This document shows, piece after piece, positions 1-6,426 of a stretch of 7,618 nt of DNA (position 1 is its first letter; every line of letters starts with the position of its first letter). The position numbers and the translations under genes were made by a program. The notes beneath the pieces are model-generated. The model was not told where the DNA came from, did no database searches, and saw nothing but the letters and a program-made list of their open reading frames with translations. Where the stretch lies: assembly GCA_003242115.1 (NCBI GenBank), contig QBMP01000086.1, forward strand, positions 6,402 to 14,019, in the 5' to 3' direction. Origin of the DNA: Phormidesmis priestleyi (GTDB taxonomy: Bacteria; Cyanobacteriota; Cyanobacteriia; Phormidesmidales; Phormidesmidaceae).

Positions 1-1
1 C

Positions 2-334
2 ACTTATGAGCTGTGTCAAAACCAGGTGTGGGTGCGAGATCTGGATTTAATTCGAGTTAAAGGCAAGCTCAAGCCGGTGAAAATATATGAGCTAATTGGC
101 GATCGCACCTGCCCGCTCGATGCTGATACAAAGGCTTTTTTGGAACTCTACGCCCAAGGCCAAGCGGCCTACAGAGCCAGAGATTTTCACGTCGCGTTGG
201 CTCGGTTCGGCTCTGCCCAAGCGATGCAGCCGCACGATCAGACTACCGGGCTTTACTTAGAGCGCGTTCAAGAATACATCCAGTGCCCGCCGCCGCCCGA
301 TTGGGATGGAGTCGAAGTCATGACCAGCAAGTAA
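2..334 (+). CDS. Class III adenylate/guanylate cyclase, C-terminal fragment (5' end outside window)
   Basis: The reading frame is open to the left edge, so only the last 110 codons are visible and the true start is upstream. The first ~35 residues, with the core DLDLIRVKGKLKPVKIYEL, match the end of a class III nucleotide cyclase catalytic domain, where an (R/K)VKGK...PV.(I/V)YE(L/V) strand is typical. The remaining ~75 residues (FLELYAQGQAAYRARDFHVA, then an LYLERV segment, a PPPP turn and a W-D-G-V-E segment near the end) resemble the TPR-like helical tail that follows the cyclase domain in many cyanobacterial CHASE2/GAF cyclases. The enzyme would make cAMP or cGMP from ATP or GTP. The substrate-specifying residues and metal-binding aspartates lie upstream, so the product cannot be decided. 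A GTG at 26 is an internal codon, not a credible start. purC follows on the same strand; I see no functional link. Confidence 0.85.
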   Translation, partial: TYELCQNQVWVRDLDLIRVKGKLKPVKIYELIGDRTCPLDADTKAFLELYAQGQAAYRARDFHVALARFGSAQAMQPHDQTTGLYLERVQEYIQCPPPPDWDGVEVMTSK

Positions 335-359
335 TCAGCCGTACATGCCGTATATATTT

Positions 360-384
360 AGAGATGCGCTAAGAGATGCGCTAA
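360..384. repeat. Perfect 12-bp tandem duplication before purC
   Basis: The unit AGAGATGCGCTA occurs at 360-371 and again at 372-383, and base 384 continues the period. The two copies are identical. The repeat lies between the cyclase stop codon (334) and the preferred purC start (414). Read in the purC frame it would encode RDAL twice. A second, shorter direct repeat, GCTAAC at 380-385 and 393-398, flanks a run of seven T. The likely origin is replication slippage (inference). Confidence 0.9.
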
Positions 385-413
385 CTTTTTTTGCTAACGA
401 TATTCATAAGATC

Positions 414-1178
414 ATGATCAACCCCAAAGGCAGCCCCCCTCAAAAGCTCACTCGAATGCTGTACGAAGGCAAGGCGAAGATTATCTACGCCACCGATAAT
501 CCAGAGGTTTTGATCACCTACTTTAAAGACGATGCCACGGCTTTTAATGCGCAAAAAAAAGGGCAAATTGTCAACAAAGGCGTCGTGAACTGTAAGGTGA
601 CTGCCTACCTATATCCGCTGTTAGAAAAACAAGGCATCGCAACTCATTTATTAGAACCTGTTGGCGATCGCGAAATCCGCGTTAAGCGCGTCGATATCGT
701 GCCGCTAGAAGTGGTCGTGCGCAACCTCGCAGCGGGCAGCCTATGCAAGCAAACCGACCTCGCGCTAGGGACAAAGCTAGAACCGTCCCTCGTCGAGTTC
801 TATTACAAAAATGACGACTTAGGCGATCCGCTGCTGACGCGCGATCGCATTTTTGCAATGGGCATCAGCTCAGCCGCTCAGCTCGATCAGCTCACTCAAA
901 AAGCCCAGCTCGTCAATCAAGTCCTGAGCGCGTTTTTTGCGAGCTGCGGTATCACCCTCGTAGACTTCAAACTCGAATTCGGCACCGATAGCCAAGGCAA
1001 CCTGCTGCTAGCCGACGAAATCAGCCCAGATACCTGCCGCCTATGGGATATGGCCGAGCCCGATGAGCGTCAGCGCGTGATGGACAAAGACCGCTTCCGT
1101 CAGGACTTAGGCAATGTTGCCGAAGGCTATCAAAGCGTACTCAACCGGATCATGAGTCAGCTTACGGGTATTAAATAA
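414..1178 (+). CDS. purC: Phosphoribosylaminoimidazole-succinocarboxamide synthase (SAICAR synthetase)
   Basis: PurC joins CAIR and L-aspartate with ATP hydrolysis to give SAICAR in cytoplasmic de novo purine synthesis. Numbered from the ATG at 414 (254 residues), the N-terminal ATP-binding LYEGKAKIIY motif is at 16-25, DDATAFNAQKKG at 39-50, the VVVRNLAAGS segment at 100-109, VDFKLEFG in the C-terminal half, and the family signature LADEISPDTCRLWD at 199-212, followed by MDKDRFRQDLG. These match bacterial PurC throughout, with no missing block. The frame is also open to an ATG at 345 (277 residues), but those extra residues are not PurC-like and include a 12-bp tandem duplication. The ATG at 456 would give 240 residues, starting directly at LYEGK. 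PurC is usually about 235-255 residues, so 414 or 456 is preferred; neither has a strong Shine-Dalgarno sequence. No clear hairpin terminator follows the stop codon. Confidence 0.96.
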   Translation: MINPKGSPPQKLTRMLYEGKAKIIYATDNPEVLITYFKDDATAFNAQKKGQIVNKGVVNCKVTAYLYPLLEKQGIATHLLEPVGDREIRVKRVDIVPLEVVVRNLAAGSLCKQTDLALGTKLEPSLVEFYYKNDDLGDPLLTRDRIFAMGISSAAQLDQLTQKAQLVNQVLSAFFASCGITLVDFKLEFGTDSQGNLLLADEISPDTCRLWDMAEPDERQRVMDKDRFRQDLGNVAEGYQSVLNRIMSQLTGIK

Positions 1179-1378
1179 TCCATCACCATCATTTCTGCCT
1201 AATCAATTCTTGAACCGTGCAGCCTACGATTGTGGCACAGTAAATTTTCGTACCGAGCTTGACAGTGAGGTAAGATCTGTCGGAATCGATTTAGTCGTCA
1301 TTAATCGTCAGTTGAGCTGCCATGTTTTATCAGGTGGCGCTGAGCTGCAAAATGCGTTGATTTGAAGCGGTGACTGAA

Positions 1379-1406
1379 TGTTTCCATGCTTCTGTTTCTA
1401 TGCTTC
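1379..1406. repeat. 14-bp tandem duplication in the bamA leader
   Basis: TGTTTCCATGCTTC at 1379-1392 is followed directly by TGTTTCTATGCTTC at 1393-1406, with 13 of 14 positions identical. Neither flank continues the period, so there are exactly two copies. It lies about 20 bp upstream of the candidate -35 hexamer at 1423, so it could be a duplicated protein-binding site. Simple slippage explains it equally well. Confidence 0.85.
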
Positions 1407-1422
1407 AAGCCTCGCCGCTGAA

Positions 1423-1451
1423 CTGTCATGCGCTTTTCCCAGATCTAGATT
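1423..1451 (+). promoter_or_regulatory. Candidate sigma70-type promoter for bamA
   Basis: CTGTCA (1423-1428, four of six matches to TTGACA) and TAGATT (1446-1451, four of six matches to TATAAT) are separated by exactly 17 bp. This would start transcription near 1458 and give a leader of about 75 nt before the bamA ATG. The match is moderate and such pairs arise by chance, so this remains a candidate only. Confidence 0.3.
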
Positions 1452-1517
1452 AATTCTGGATGAGATCAGCGCTGCAAATAGCGGCAAAAACGCGGTGAGG
1501 AGTGAACTTTAACTATC

Positions 1518-1523
1518 AAAGGA
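1518..1523 (+). promoter_or_regulatory. Ribosome binding site of bamA
   Basis: AAAGGA ends 10 nt before the ATG at 1534. Spacing and sequence are acceptable for a Shine-Dalgarno element. The protein starting at 1534 begins directly with a signal peptide, so the site supports this start codon. Confidence 0.55.
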
Positions 1524-1533
1524 TCAACTGGTT

Positions 1534-3792
1534 ATGCGTGTTTCCCCGGCTCTTTTGGCTGCTTTTAGTTTGGTTGCGATCGCCGGTTTGCCGAGCCTAG
1601 CCGCCGAATCCTCTGAGACGGCCAACAGCCTTATTTTAGCCGAATCTACAGTCGCTGAACCGACGTTAGCTGAGCCCATTTCAGCCGAACCCGTCAATCC
1701 GGCTGAGGTCGAAACCACCCCGTCACAAACGACGATAGCGCAGCTCCTATCAGGCATTTCACCTACTGCACCGAACAATGCCGCTCAGGCACAGCCCGCT
1801 CAAATAGAGCCCGCTCAAGCCGATCTCGCTCAAGCTACGCCTGGTAATCCGCCTCCCTCGACGGGCAACGTGCCTGATATCAGCCCGCCTTCTAGTCAGC
1901 CCGCCGCCCCCGAAGCGACACCCGGAGCGACACCTGACCCTGGCACTACACCCGGAGCCGCGCCCGCTCAGCCCGCCGCCCCGGAAACACAAGTCCTCGT
2001 CTCTGAAGTAGAGGTGGTTTCAACCAATCCTCAGCGGCCTTTGAGCGACGAGCTGGTAAACGCCGTCTACCAAGCGGTCAGCACCGTTCCGGGTCGTACT
2101 ACTACCCGCACTCAGCTTCAGCAAGATATCAACAGCGTTTTTGGCACAGGCTTTTTCTCCAACGTCAGAGCCAACCCTGAAGACACGCCTCTAGGTGTCA
2201 AAGTTACTTTCTTCGTCGAGCCGAATCCTGTCTTAACCCGTGTCAACGTTCGCAACGATGTCACCGGAGCTGCAGACGAAGCCAAACCGCTGGTGCTGCC
2301 GCCCGAAGTCATTGATCAAATTTTCAGCCCGCAGTATGGCGAAATTCTAAATCTGCGCGATTTTCAAGATAGCGTACTCGATCTTAACGACTGGTACCAA
2401 GAAAACGGCTACGTTCTCGCTCAAGTTACCGCTGCGCCGCAAATTGGGGCCGACGGCACCGTTACTTTAATCGTCGCCGAAGGTGAAATTGAGTCGATTC
2501 AAGTGCGCTACATCACTTCTGATGGCGAAACCACCGACGAAGATGGCAACCCTGTCACCGGCAGAACGCGCGACTTCATCGTCACGCGCGAATTTGAAAC
2601 CAAGCCCGGTGATGTTTTTCAAGAAAGTGCAATTCAGCAAGACCTTGGCCGCGCTTTTGGGCTTGGCATTTTTGACGATATTCGCATCTCGTTAGATCCC
2701 GGCGATGAAGATCCTCGCAAAGTCAAGCTAATTGTCAATGTGGCTGAGCGCAACACCGGCTCAGTGGGTGCTTCTGTCGGATTTAACCTGCGCGGCGACT
2801 TATTCGGTCAGCTTAGCTACAGTCAAGACAACTTGGGCGGCAATAACCAAAAGCTTCGCACCGAAGGCCAAGTCACCACTCGCGGCGACTTTCTTTTTGA
2901 TGTCAGCTTTACCGATCCGTGGATTGCGGGCGATCCTTATCGGACTTCATACACCGTTAATCTGTTCAACCGTCGGGCCACCTCACTGATTTTTGACAAC
3001 GGCCCTATTGATGTCAATTTGCCCAACGGCGATACCCCTCGAGTCAATCGACTAGGCACAGGGATAAGCTTTAGCCGACCGCTAGATAATGGCCTGTCGC
3101 TATCTTTGGGCGCACAGTATGAGCGAGTGGCGATTTTAGATGCAGGCGGAACGGTTTCACCGGTTGCAGGAGGCAGACAGCTAGCGGCGAGTGCATCCGG
3201 GCGAGATGATCTTTTTACGGTTCAGTTTGGGGCGGCTTTGGATCGGCGCAATAGCCCAGTTCAGCCGACTAGCGGCAGTCTGATTCGCCTGAGCACTGAG
3301 CAATCTCTACCCGTTGGCAGTGGCAGCGTGTTCTACAACAAAATTCAAGGTAGCTATAGTCGGTATATCCCGCTCAATATTTTCAATTCATCGCGCGGCG
3401 GTGAAACCCTAGCTTTCAACCTGCAAGGGGGGACATCGCTGGGTAATCTGCCCCCTTATGAAGCGTTTCCATTAGGCGGCGGCAACTCCGTCCGAGGATA
3501 CGAAGAAGGCGCGGTCGGCTCCGGGCGCTCGTTTTTACTGGGTACAGCAGAATACCGCTTTCCTTTGTTTAGTGAGTTCTTAACGGGCGCTTTATTTGCC
3601 GATTACGGCACTGACTTAGGCTCAGGCGATGCGGTGCGAGGCAACCCGGCAGGTGTTCGCGGTAAGCCCGGTAATGGCTTTGGCTATGGCGCTGGCGTGC
3701 GAGTACAAACGCCTTTGGGTGCACTCAGGCTCGACTATGGCTTCAGCGATGCGGGCAGTCGCTTCCACTTTGGCTTTGGGGAAAGGTTCTAA
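1534..3792 (+). CDS. bamA: Outer-membrane protein assembly factor BamA/Omp85, cyanobacterial type
   Basis: BamA folds and inserts beta-barrel proteins into the outer membrane; cyanobacterial Omp85 is related to chloroplast Toc75. The 752-residue product has a signal peptide ([20 protein letters not shown]..., likely cut after SLA at residue 23) and an Ala/Pro/Glu-rich low-complexity linker (about 24-150). Three POTRA domains follow at about 153-229, 231-316 and 317-405; three is the cyanobacterial number, against five in proteobacteria. A 16-strand-type barrel covers about 408-752. In the barrel, DPWI (460-463) and the conserved loop-6 motif VRGY (653-656) are present, and the chain ends in GFGERF with the terminal Phe typical of outer-membrane barrels. 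The linker is built partly from 15-bp DNA repeats. The start is fixed by the signal peptide and an AAAGGA site. The stop codon overlaps the lpxC start by one base, suggesting translational coupling. Confidence 0.96.
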   Translation: MRVSPALLAAFSLVAIAGLPSLAAESSETANSLILAESTVAEPTLAEPISAEPVNPAEVETTPSQTTIAQLLSGISPTAPNNAAQAQPAQIEPAQADLAQATPGNPPPSTGNVPDISPPSSQPAAPEATPGATPDPGTTPGAAPAQPAAPETQVLVSEVEVVSTNPQRPLSDELVNAVYQAVSTVPGRTTTRTQLQQDINSVFGTGFFSNVRANPEDTPLGVKVTFFVEPNPVLTRVNVRNDVTGAADEAKPLVLPPEVIDQIFSPQYGEILNLRDFQDSVLDLNDWYQENGYVLAQVTAAPQIGADGTVTLIVAEGEIESIQVRYITSDGETTDEDGNPVTGRTRDFIVTREFETKPGDVFQESAIQQDLGRAFGLGIFDDIRISLDPGDEDPRKVKLIVNVAERNTGSVGASVGFNLRGDLFGQLSYSQDNLGGNNQKLRTEGQVTTRGDFLFDVSFTDPWIAGDPYRTSYTVNLFNRRATSLIFDNGPIDVNLPNGDTPRVNRLGTGISFSRPLDNGLSLSLGAQYERVAILDAGGTVSPVAGGRQLAASASGRDDLFTVQFGAALDRRNSPVQPTSGSLIRLSTEQSLPVGSGSVFYNKIQGSYSRYIPLNIFNSSRGGETLAFNLQGGTSLGNLPPYEAFPLGGGNSVRGYEEGAVGSGRSFLLGTAEYRFPLFSEFLTGALFADYGTDLGSGDAVRGNPAGVRGKPGNGFGYGAGVRVQTPLGALRLDYGFSDAGSRFHFGFGERF
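1642..1704. repeat. 15-bp coding repeat in the BamA linker (E-P-x-x-A)
   Basis: Residues 37-57 of BamA read as consecutive units [15 protein letters not shown] and EPVNPA, each of 15 bp except the last (18 bp). Codon choices differ between units, so the array is diverged rather than fresh. It extends a flexible periplasmic linker between the signal peptide and POTRA1. Confidence 0.7.
1795..1839. repeat. Second 15-bp coding repeat in the BamA linker (P-A-Q-x-x)
   Basis: Residues 88-102 read [10 protein letters not shown] and LAQAT. At DNA level each unit begins with CCGCTCAA or the related TCGCTCAA, so the duplication is more recent than the E-P-x-x-A block. It is another in-frame expansion of the linker. 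Confidence 0.65.
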
Positions 3793-3794
3793 TG
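3778..3794 (+). promoter_or_regulatory. Stop-start overlap and ribosome binding site coupling bamA to lpxC
   Basis: The bamA stop TAA (3790-3792) and the lpxC start ATG (3792-3794) share one A. A purine-rich GGGGAAAGG (3778-3786), inside the last bamA codons, lies 5 nt before the ATG. This is a classic translational-coupling layout and decides the lpxC start. Confidence 0.75.
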
Positions 3795-4709
3795 ATAGAT
3801 CAGCGGCTCGCGCCACAGCAAACGTTAGCGGCTGAAGTACGAGCCGCAGGGGTTGGGCTGCACTTAGGACAGCAGACTCAGGTGCGCCTGTTACCCGCAG
3901 AACCTGAAGCAGGCCGCTACTTTGTGCGCACTGATTTAGGCCCTAATTTAAAATCTGATTCGCAATCTGACGTGAGGGCAGATTCGGCTGATCTATTGGC
4001 CGAGCAGCGGATTACTGCCGATGTTGGCAATGTGATAAAAACGCAGCTTTCAACAGAGCTTGGCGTGGGCAATGCTCAAGTCCGCACGGTCGAACATTTG
4101 CTCTCAGCGCTTTCAGCGGCTGCGGTTGACAATGTGCGAATTGAGATTGATGGCCCTGAGCTACCGCTGCTAGACGGATCGGCTCAGGAATGGATGGCGG
4201 CGATCGCACGTTCAGGTATCAGCCCACAGCCGGTGGCGAGAAAGCGTCGAATGGCGGTTACGCAACCAGTGACGGTGCAAATAGAGGATGCTTGGGTAGC
4301 GGCTTTTCCGAGCAGTGAGCTGCGCTTCACCTACGGGATAGACTTTGCGCTAGCGGCGATTGGCAATCAGTGGCACAGCTGGTCGGCAGCAGACAGCTTT
4401 GAGACAGAAATCGCACCGGCTAGAACCTTTGGCTTAGCGCCTCAAATTGATTATTTGCGGGCTCAAGGGCTGATTAAAGGCGGTAGCTTGGAGAATGCTT
4501 TGGTCTGCGGCGAAAATGGCTGGATCAATCCGCCTTTAAGATTTGCCAATGAGCCTGCGAGGCATAAGCTGCTGGATCTGATCGGGGATTTGAGTTTGCT
4601 GGGCGATATTCCGCAAGCGCACTATGTCGCCTATAAGGCTAGCCATGCGCTGCACATTAAGCTCGCTCAGCAATTGGCTCAAAGCTGCCCTTTTTTGGTT
4701 TCTGCGTAG
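3792..4709 (+). CDS. lpxC: UDP-3-O-acyl-N-acetylglucosamine deacetylase
   Basis: LpxC is the zinc hydrolase that removes acetate from UDP-3-O-acyl-GlcNAc, the committed step of lipid A synthesis, in the cytoplasm. In this 305-residue protein the VEHLLSAL motif carries E101 and zinc ligand H102, and [10 protein letters not shown] supplies the HxxxD pair H258 and D262. [10 protein letters not shown] carries H285, equivalent to the conserved histidine near the C terminus of E. coli LpxC. The segments [25 protein letters not shown] and [13 protein letters not shown] are also characteristic. The active site therefore looks intact. The early part (about 49-80) is longer than I expect for the family and contains Ser/Asp-rich 12-bp repeats. 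The start overlaps the bamA stop codon and has a good ribosome binding site. The next gene, fabZ, follows after 82 bp. Confidence 0.96.
   Translation: MIDQRLAPQQTLAAEVRAAGVGLHLGQQTQVRLLPAEPEAGRYFVRTDLGPNLKSDSQSDVRADSADLLAEQRITADVGNVIKTQLSTELGVGNAQVRTVEHLLSALSAAAVDNVRIEIDGPELPLLDGSAQEWMAAIARSGISPQPVARKRRMAVTQPVTVQIEDAWVAAFPSSELRFTYGIDFALAAIGNQWHSWSAADSFETEIAPARTFGLAPQIDYLRAQGLIKGGSLENALVCGENGWINPPLRFANEPARHKLLDLIGDLSLLGDIPQAHYVAYKASHALHIKLAQQLAQSCPFLVSA
3951..3986. repeat. Imperfect 12-bp tandem repeat inside lpxC
   Basis: Three consecutive 12-bp units, starting AAATCTGATTCG, encode KSDS, QSDV and RADS (LpxC residues 54-65). Unit 1 agrees with units 2 and 3 at 8 of 12 positions each. The repeat lies in the segment between the first strands and the VIKTQL region, where LpxC is longer than expected. 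It probably arose as an in-frame slippage insertion. Confidence 0.55.
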
Positions 4710-4791
4710 CGCCAAGCACCGTCTAATGGCAGAATCGTGAGGGGTGAATTGCTCAATGCCCTAATGTTTACGGTCAATCCCGCTTATTTTT

Positions 4792-5316
4792 ATGTCGGCC
4801 CGCGCTCCTGCCTCCGCTGAGGCGATCGCTGCGACTCCTATTGACGCAGCCGACAACACTGATGACACCGCCGCCGTTGTGACCCCGAAAACCTATACCC
4901 TCGAAGAGCTACAGCAGTTCTTACCCCACCGCTATCCGTTTGCTTTGGTGGATCGCATTATTGACTATGTGCCCGGAGAACGGGCGGTAGGGCTAAAAAA
5001 TGTGACCTTTAATGAGCCTCACTTTCAGGGACACTTTCCGGGTAGGCCGATTATGCCGGGTGTGCTGATTGTCGAAGCAATGGCCCAAGTTGGCGGCATT
5101 GTGCTCAGCCAGATGCCTGGCGTCAATGGATTATGCGTATTTGCTGGGATCGATAAAGTCAAGTTTCGCAGGCCGGTGGTGCCGGGCGATCAGCTTTTAA
5201 TCACCACTGAGCTGATTACCGTTAAGCGACTGCGCTTTGGCAAGATGAAGTCACGCGCTGAAGTGGACGGTCAGCTGGTCTGTGAAGGCAATTTAATGTT
5301 TTCTATAGTTGATTAG
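4792..5316 (+). CDS. fabZ: 3-hydroxyacyl-[acyl-carrier-protein] dehydratase FabZ
   Basis: FabZ dehydrates 3-hydroxyacyl-ACP in type II fatty acid synthesis and so competes with LpxA for the same hydroxyacyl-ACP. The 174-residue protein shows the hot-dog fold motifs [12 protein letters not shown] (44-55), [14 protein letters not shown] (77-90) with catalytic H81, and VLIVEAMAQ (91-99) with catalytic E95. The 14-residue spacing equals that of His54 and Glu68 in E. coli Fab[16 protein letters not shown] follows. The first ~35 residues are an Ala/Asp-rich extension with no counterpart in E. coli FabZ. The ATG at 4792 lacks a clear Shine-Dalgarno sequence; a GTG at 4879 would start close to the conserved core. 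It lies between lpxC and lpxA, as in many Gram-negative genomes. Its stop codon is part of a 12-bp tandem array that continues downstream. Confidence 0.95.
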   Translation: MSARAPASAEAIAATPIDAADNTDDTAAVVTPKTYTLEELQQFLPHRYPFALVDRIIDYVPGERAVGLKNVTFNEPHFQGHFPGRPIMPGVLIVEAMAQVGGIVLSQMPGVNGLCVFAGIDKVKFRRPVVPGDQLLITTELITVKRLRFGKMKSRAEVDGQLVCEGNLMFSIVD

Positions 5317-5387
5317 GCAGCTGATTAGATGGCTGACTAGACGGTTGATTAGATGGCCGATTAAATAGTGGGTTAAAGGGTTGATTA
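5304..5387. repeat. 12-bp minisatellite overlapping the fabZ stop codon
   Basis: Seven consecutive 12-bp units run from 5304 to 5387, with consensus near GATGGTTGATTA. The closest copies are those at 5328, 5340 and 5352; the units at 5304, 5316, 5364 and 5376 are more diverged. A degenerate tail, AATAGATTAGAT, extends to about 5399. The first unit contains the end of fabZ (codons V, D and most of the stop). Each later unit therefore repeats a stop codon in the fabZ frame: TAG at 5314, 5326, 5338 and 5350, TAA at 5362, 5374 and 5386, then TAG at 5395. There are no spacers, so this is not a CRISPR array. Confidence 0.9.
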
Positions 5388-5475
5388 AATAGATTAGATG
5401 CGCCTGCTAACAGATGCCTAGAATCGATTATCCAGCTCAGTCAGTGACACCGTTTACACTATGTTAGTTGCAATG

Positions 5476-5501
5476 TTAAGTGAAGCTATTAATTGAAGCT
5501 G
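5476..5501. repeat. 13-bp tandem duplication upstream of lpxA
   Basis: TTAAGTGAAGCTA (5476-5488) is followed directly by TTAATTGAAGCTG (5489-5501), with 11 of 13 positions identical. It lies 43 bp before the lpxA ATG and would be in the leader if a promoter exists in the fabZ-lpxA gap. The 186 bp between fabZ and this point otherwise hold the minisatellite and no coding frame or clear terminator. Confidence 0.75.
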
Positions 5502-5538
5502 ATTGATTTATGTGCCCGATTCATTCGGTGGTTTTGCT

Positions 5539-5553
5539 GGAGGCATGGCCTTG
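5539..5553 (+). promoter_or_regulatory. Ribosome binding site and start-codon choice of lpxA
   Basis: GGAGG (5539-5543) is the strongest Shine-Dalgarno sequence in this region. It lies only 1 nt before the ATG at 5545, too close to act on it, but 7 nt before an in-frame TTG at 5551. Starting at TTG gives MTTTLIHPSAVIHP, which fits the short N terminus usual for LpxA. A TTG at 5503 is also in frame but adds non-conserved residues and has no such site. Confidence 0.5.
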
Positions 5554-6366
5554 ACGACTACTCTAATTCACCCGAGCGCTGTCATCCATCCGGGGGCGCA
5601 AATACACGCTAGCGCTACGATTGGCCCCTACGCTGTGATTGGAGCAAAAGTCACGATTGGAGCAGATACTAGCATTGGCGCTCATGCGGTGATTGATGGC
5701 TACACCACGATTGGCGATCGCAACCGCATTTTCCCGCACACTGCCATCGGCCTAGAGCCTCAAGATCTTAAGTACGACGGCTCCATGAGCCTAGTGGCCA
5801 TCGGTGATGACAATGCCATTCGTGAATGCGTCACGATCAACCGCCCGACCCGCCTCGGCGAAGTGACCCGGCTAGGCAACCACAATTTGATTATGGCCTA
5901 CGCCCATGTGGCTCATAACTGTGCAATTGGCGATCGCGTCATCATTGCCAACTCAGTCGCCCTTGCCGGTCATGTCGCAATCGAATCTCATGCGCGGATC
6001 AGTGGCTTGGTCGGGGTGCATCAGTTTGTGCATATTGGCCGCTATGCGATGATCGGCGGCATGAGCCGAATTGAGCGCGATGTGCCCCCTTATACAATGG
6101 TCGAAGGTAACCCCTCTCGCGTCAGGGGCCTCAATCAGGTGCTGCTTAGCCGCTCGGGCATTGCCGAAGAAGCGGGCGGGCGCACTTACCAAGAGCTGCG
6201 AGAAGCGTTTAGAATTCTCTATCGCTCCGGGCTGACGCTGGCAGAAGCGATTAGCAAGCTAGAATCAATGCCCGACAATAGCCACGTCAGGCATCTGTAT
6301 GAGTTTTTACGAGCCTCCTCGCACGATAAGGGACGGCGAGGGCCGGTGCCGGGAAGGCGCAAGTAA
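5545..6366 (+). CDS. lpxA: UDP-N-acetylglucosamine O-acyltransferase (LpxA)
   Basis: LpxA transfers a 3-hydroxyacyl chain from ACP to UDP-GlcNAc, the first step of lipid A synthesis, in the cytoplasm. From the ATG at 5545 (273 residues) the first ~190 residues are hexapeptide repeats of the left-handed beta-helix type, such as ATIGPYAVIGAKVTIGA and TSIGAHAVIDG. IGLEPQDLKYDG (68-79) and the AHVAHN motif follow; H121 and H124 correspond to E. coli H122 and catalytic H125. HQFVHIG and the GG pair at 171-172 precede DVPPYTMVEGNPSRVRGLN, and a helical C-terminal domain (about 195-260) follows, with AFRILYRSGLTLAEA. Length is close to the 262 of E. coli LpxA. The glycine at the position of the E. 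coli chain-length determinant G173 is kept, so a long acyl chain is plausible (inference). The C-terminal end is unusually basic (DKGRRGPVPGRRK). The start may be TTG 5551 instead. Confidence 0.95.
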   Translation: MALTTTLIHPSAVIHPGAQIHASATIGPYAVIGAKVTIGADTSIGAHAVIDGYTTIGDRNRIFPHTAIGLEPQDLKYDGSMSLVAIGDDNAIRECVTINRPTRLGEVTRLGNHNLIMAYAHVAHNCAIGDRVIIANSVALAGHVAIESHARISGLVGVHQFVHIGRYAMIGGMSRIERDVPPYTMVEGNPSRVRGLNQVLLSRSGIAEEAGGRTYQELREAFRILYRSGLTLAEAISKLESMPDNSHVRHLYEFLRASSHDKGRRGPVPGRRK

Positions 6367-6390
6367 GGCCCTATGAAAGTAAGCACTCCA

Positions 6391-6426
6391 GAAAATAAGG
6401 AATTTAAGAACGTTAAGGACTTCAAG
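6391..6426. repeat. 9-bp tandem repeat in the lpxB leader
   Basis: Four 9-bp units, of the form GAATTTAAG, lie at 6391-6399, 6400-6408, 6409-6417 and 6418-6426. Each ends in AAG and begins with a GAA, AAC or GAC triplet. The stretch is A- and purine-rich, unlike the flanking coding sequence. Read in the lpxB frame it gives ENK, EFK, NVK and DFK, which looks like an unselected extension rather than part of LpxB. Confidence 0.6.

Larger units (their letters stand above)
1179..1533. other. Intergenic spacer between purC and bamA
   Basis: This 355-bp stretch has no credible coding frame and no RNA gene or stem-loop terminator that I can recognise. It contains a perfect TTGACA hexamer (1259-1264) without a convincing -10 partner, an eight-base direct repeat TGAGCTGC at 1313-1320 and 1341-1348, a 14-bp tandem duplication (1379-1406), a better promoter candidate (1423-1451) and the bamA ribosome binding site (1518-1523). 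Its length and position make it the likely place where transcription of the bamA-lpx cluster begins (inference). Confidence 0.7.

Noticed and set aside
381..566. Reverse-strand 61-codon frame over the purC start
   Set aside because: It overlaps conserved purC codons and shows no family resemblance or ribosome site.
1261..1281. Inverted repeat GACAG...CTGTC around AGATCT
   Set aside because: The 5-bp arms with an 11-base loop are too short to call an operator or terminator.
1259..1288. Perfect TTGACA as a -35 element
   Set aside because: No acceptable -10 hexamer lies 16-18 bp downstream (the sequence there reads around CGGAATCG).
1759..1992. Reverse-strand Arg/Gly/Ser-rich frame opposite the bamA linker
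   Set aside because: Its composition is the mirror of the Ala/Pro-rich linker codons; there is no recognisable domain and it lies wholly inside bamA.
2483..2989. Two + strand frames (2483-2695 and 2732-2989) out of register with bamA
   Set aside because: They lie inside POTRA and barrel coding sequence and show no domain of their own.
4710..4791. lpxC-fabZ gap searched for terminator, promoter or repeats
   Set aside because: No hairpin with a T-run, tandem repeat or paired hexamers could be supported in these 82 bp.
5304..5399. Possible CRISPR-like array
   Set aside because: The units are 12 bp, directly adjacent and imperfect, with no spacers; this is a minisatellite.
5453..5481. TTTACA plus TTAAGT as an lpxA promoter
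   Set aside because: The -35 is good, but the 17-bp spaced -10 matches only three of six bases and lies in the 13-bp duplication.
5953..6192. Reverse-strand 79-codon frame within lpxA
   Set aside because: A shadow of the hexapeptide-repeat coding strand with no recognisable product.
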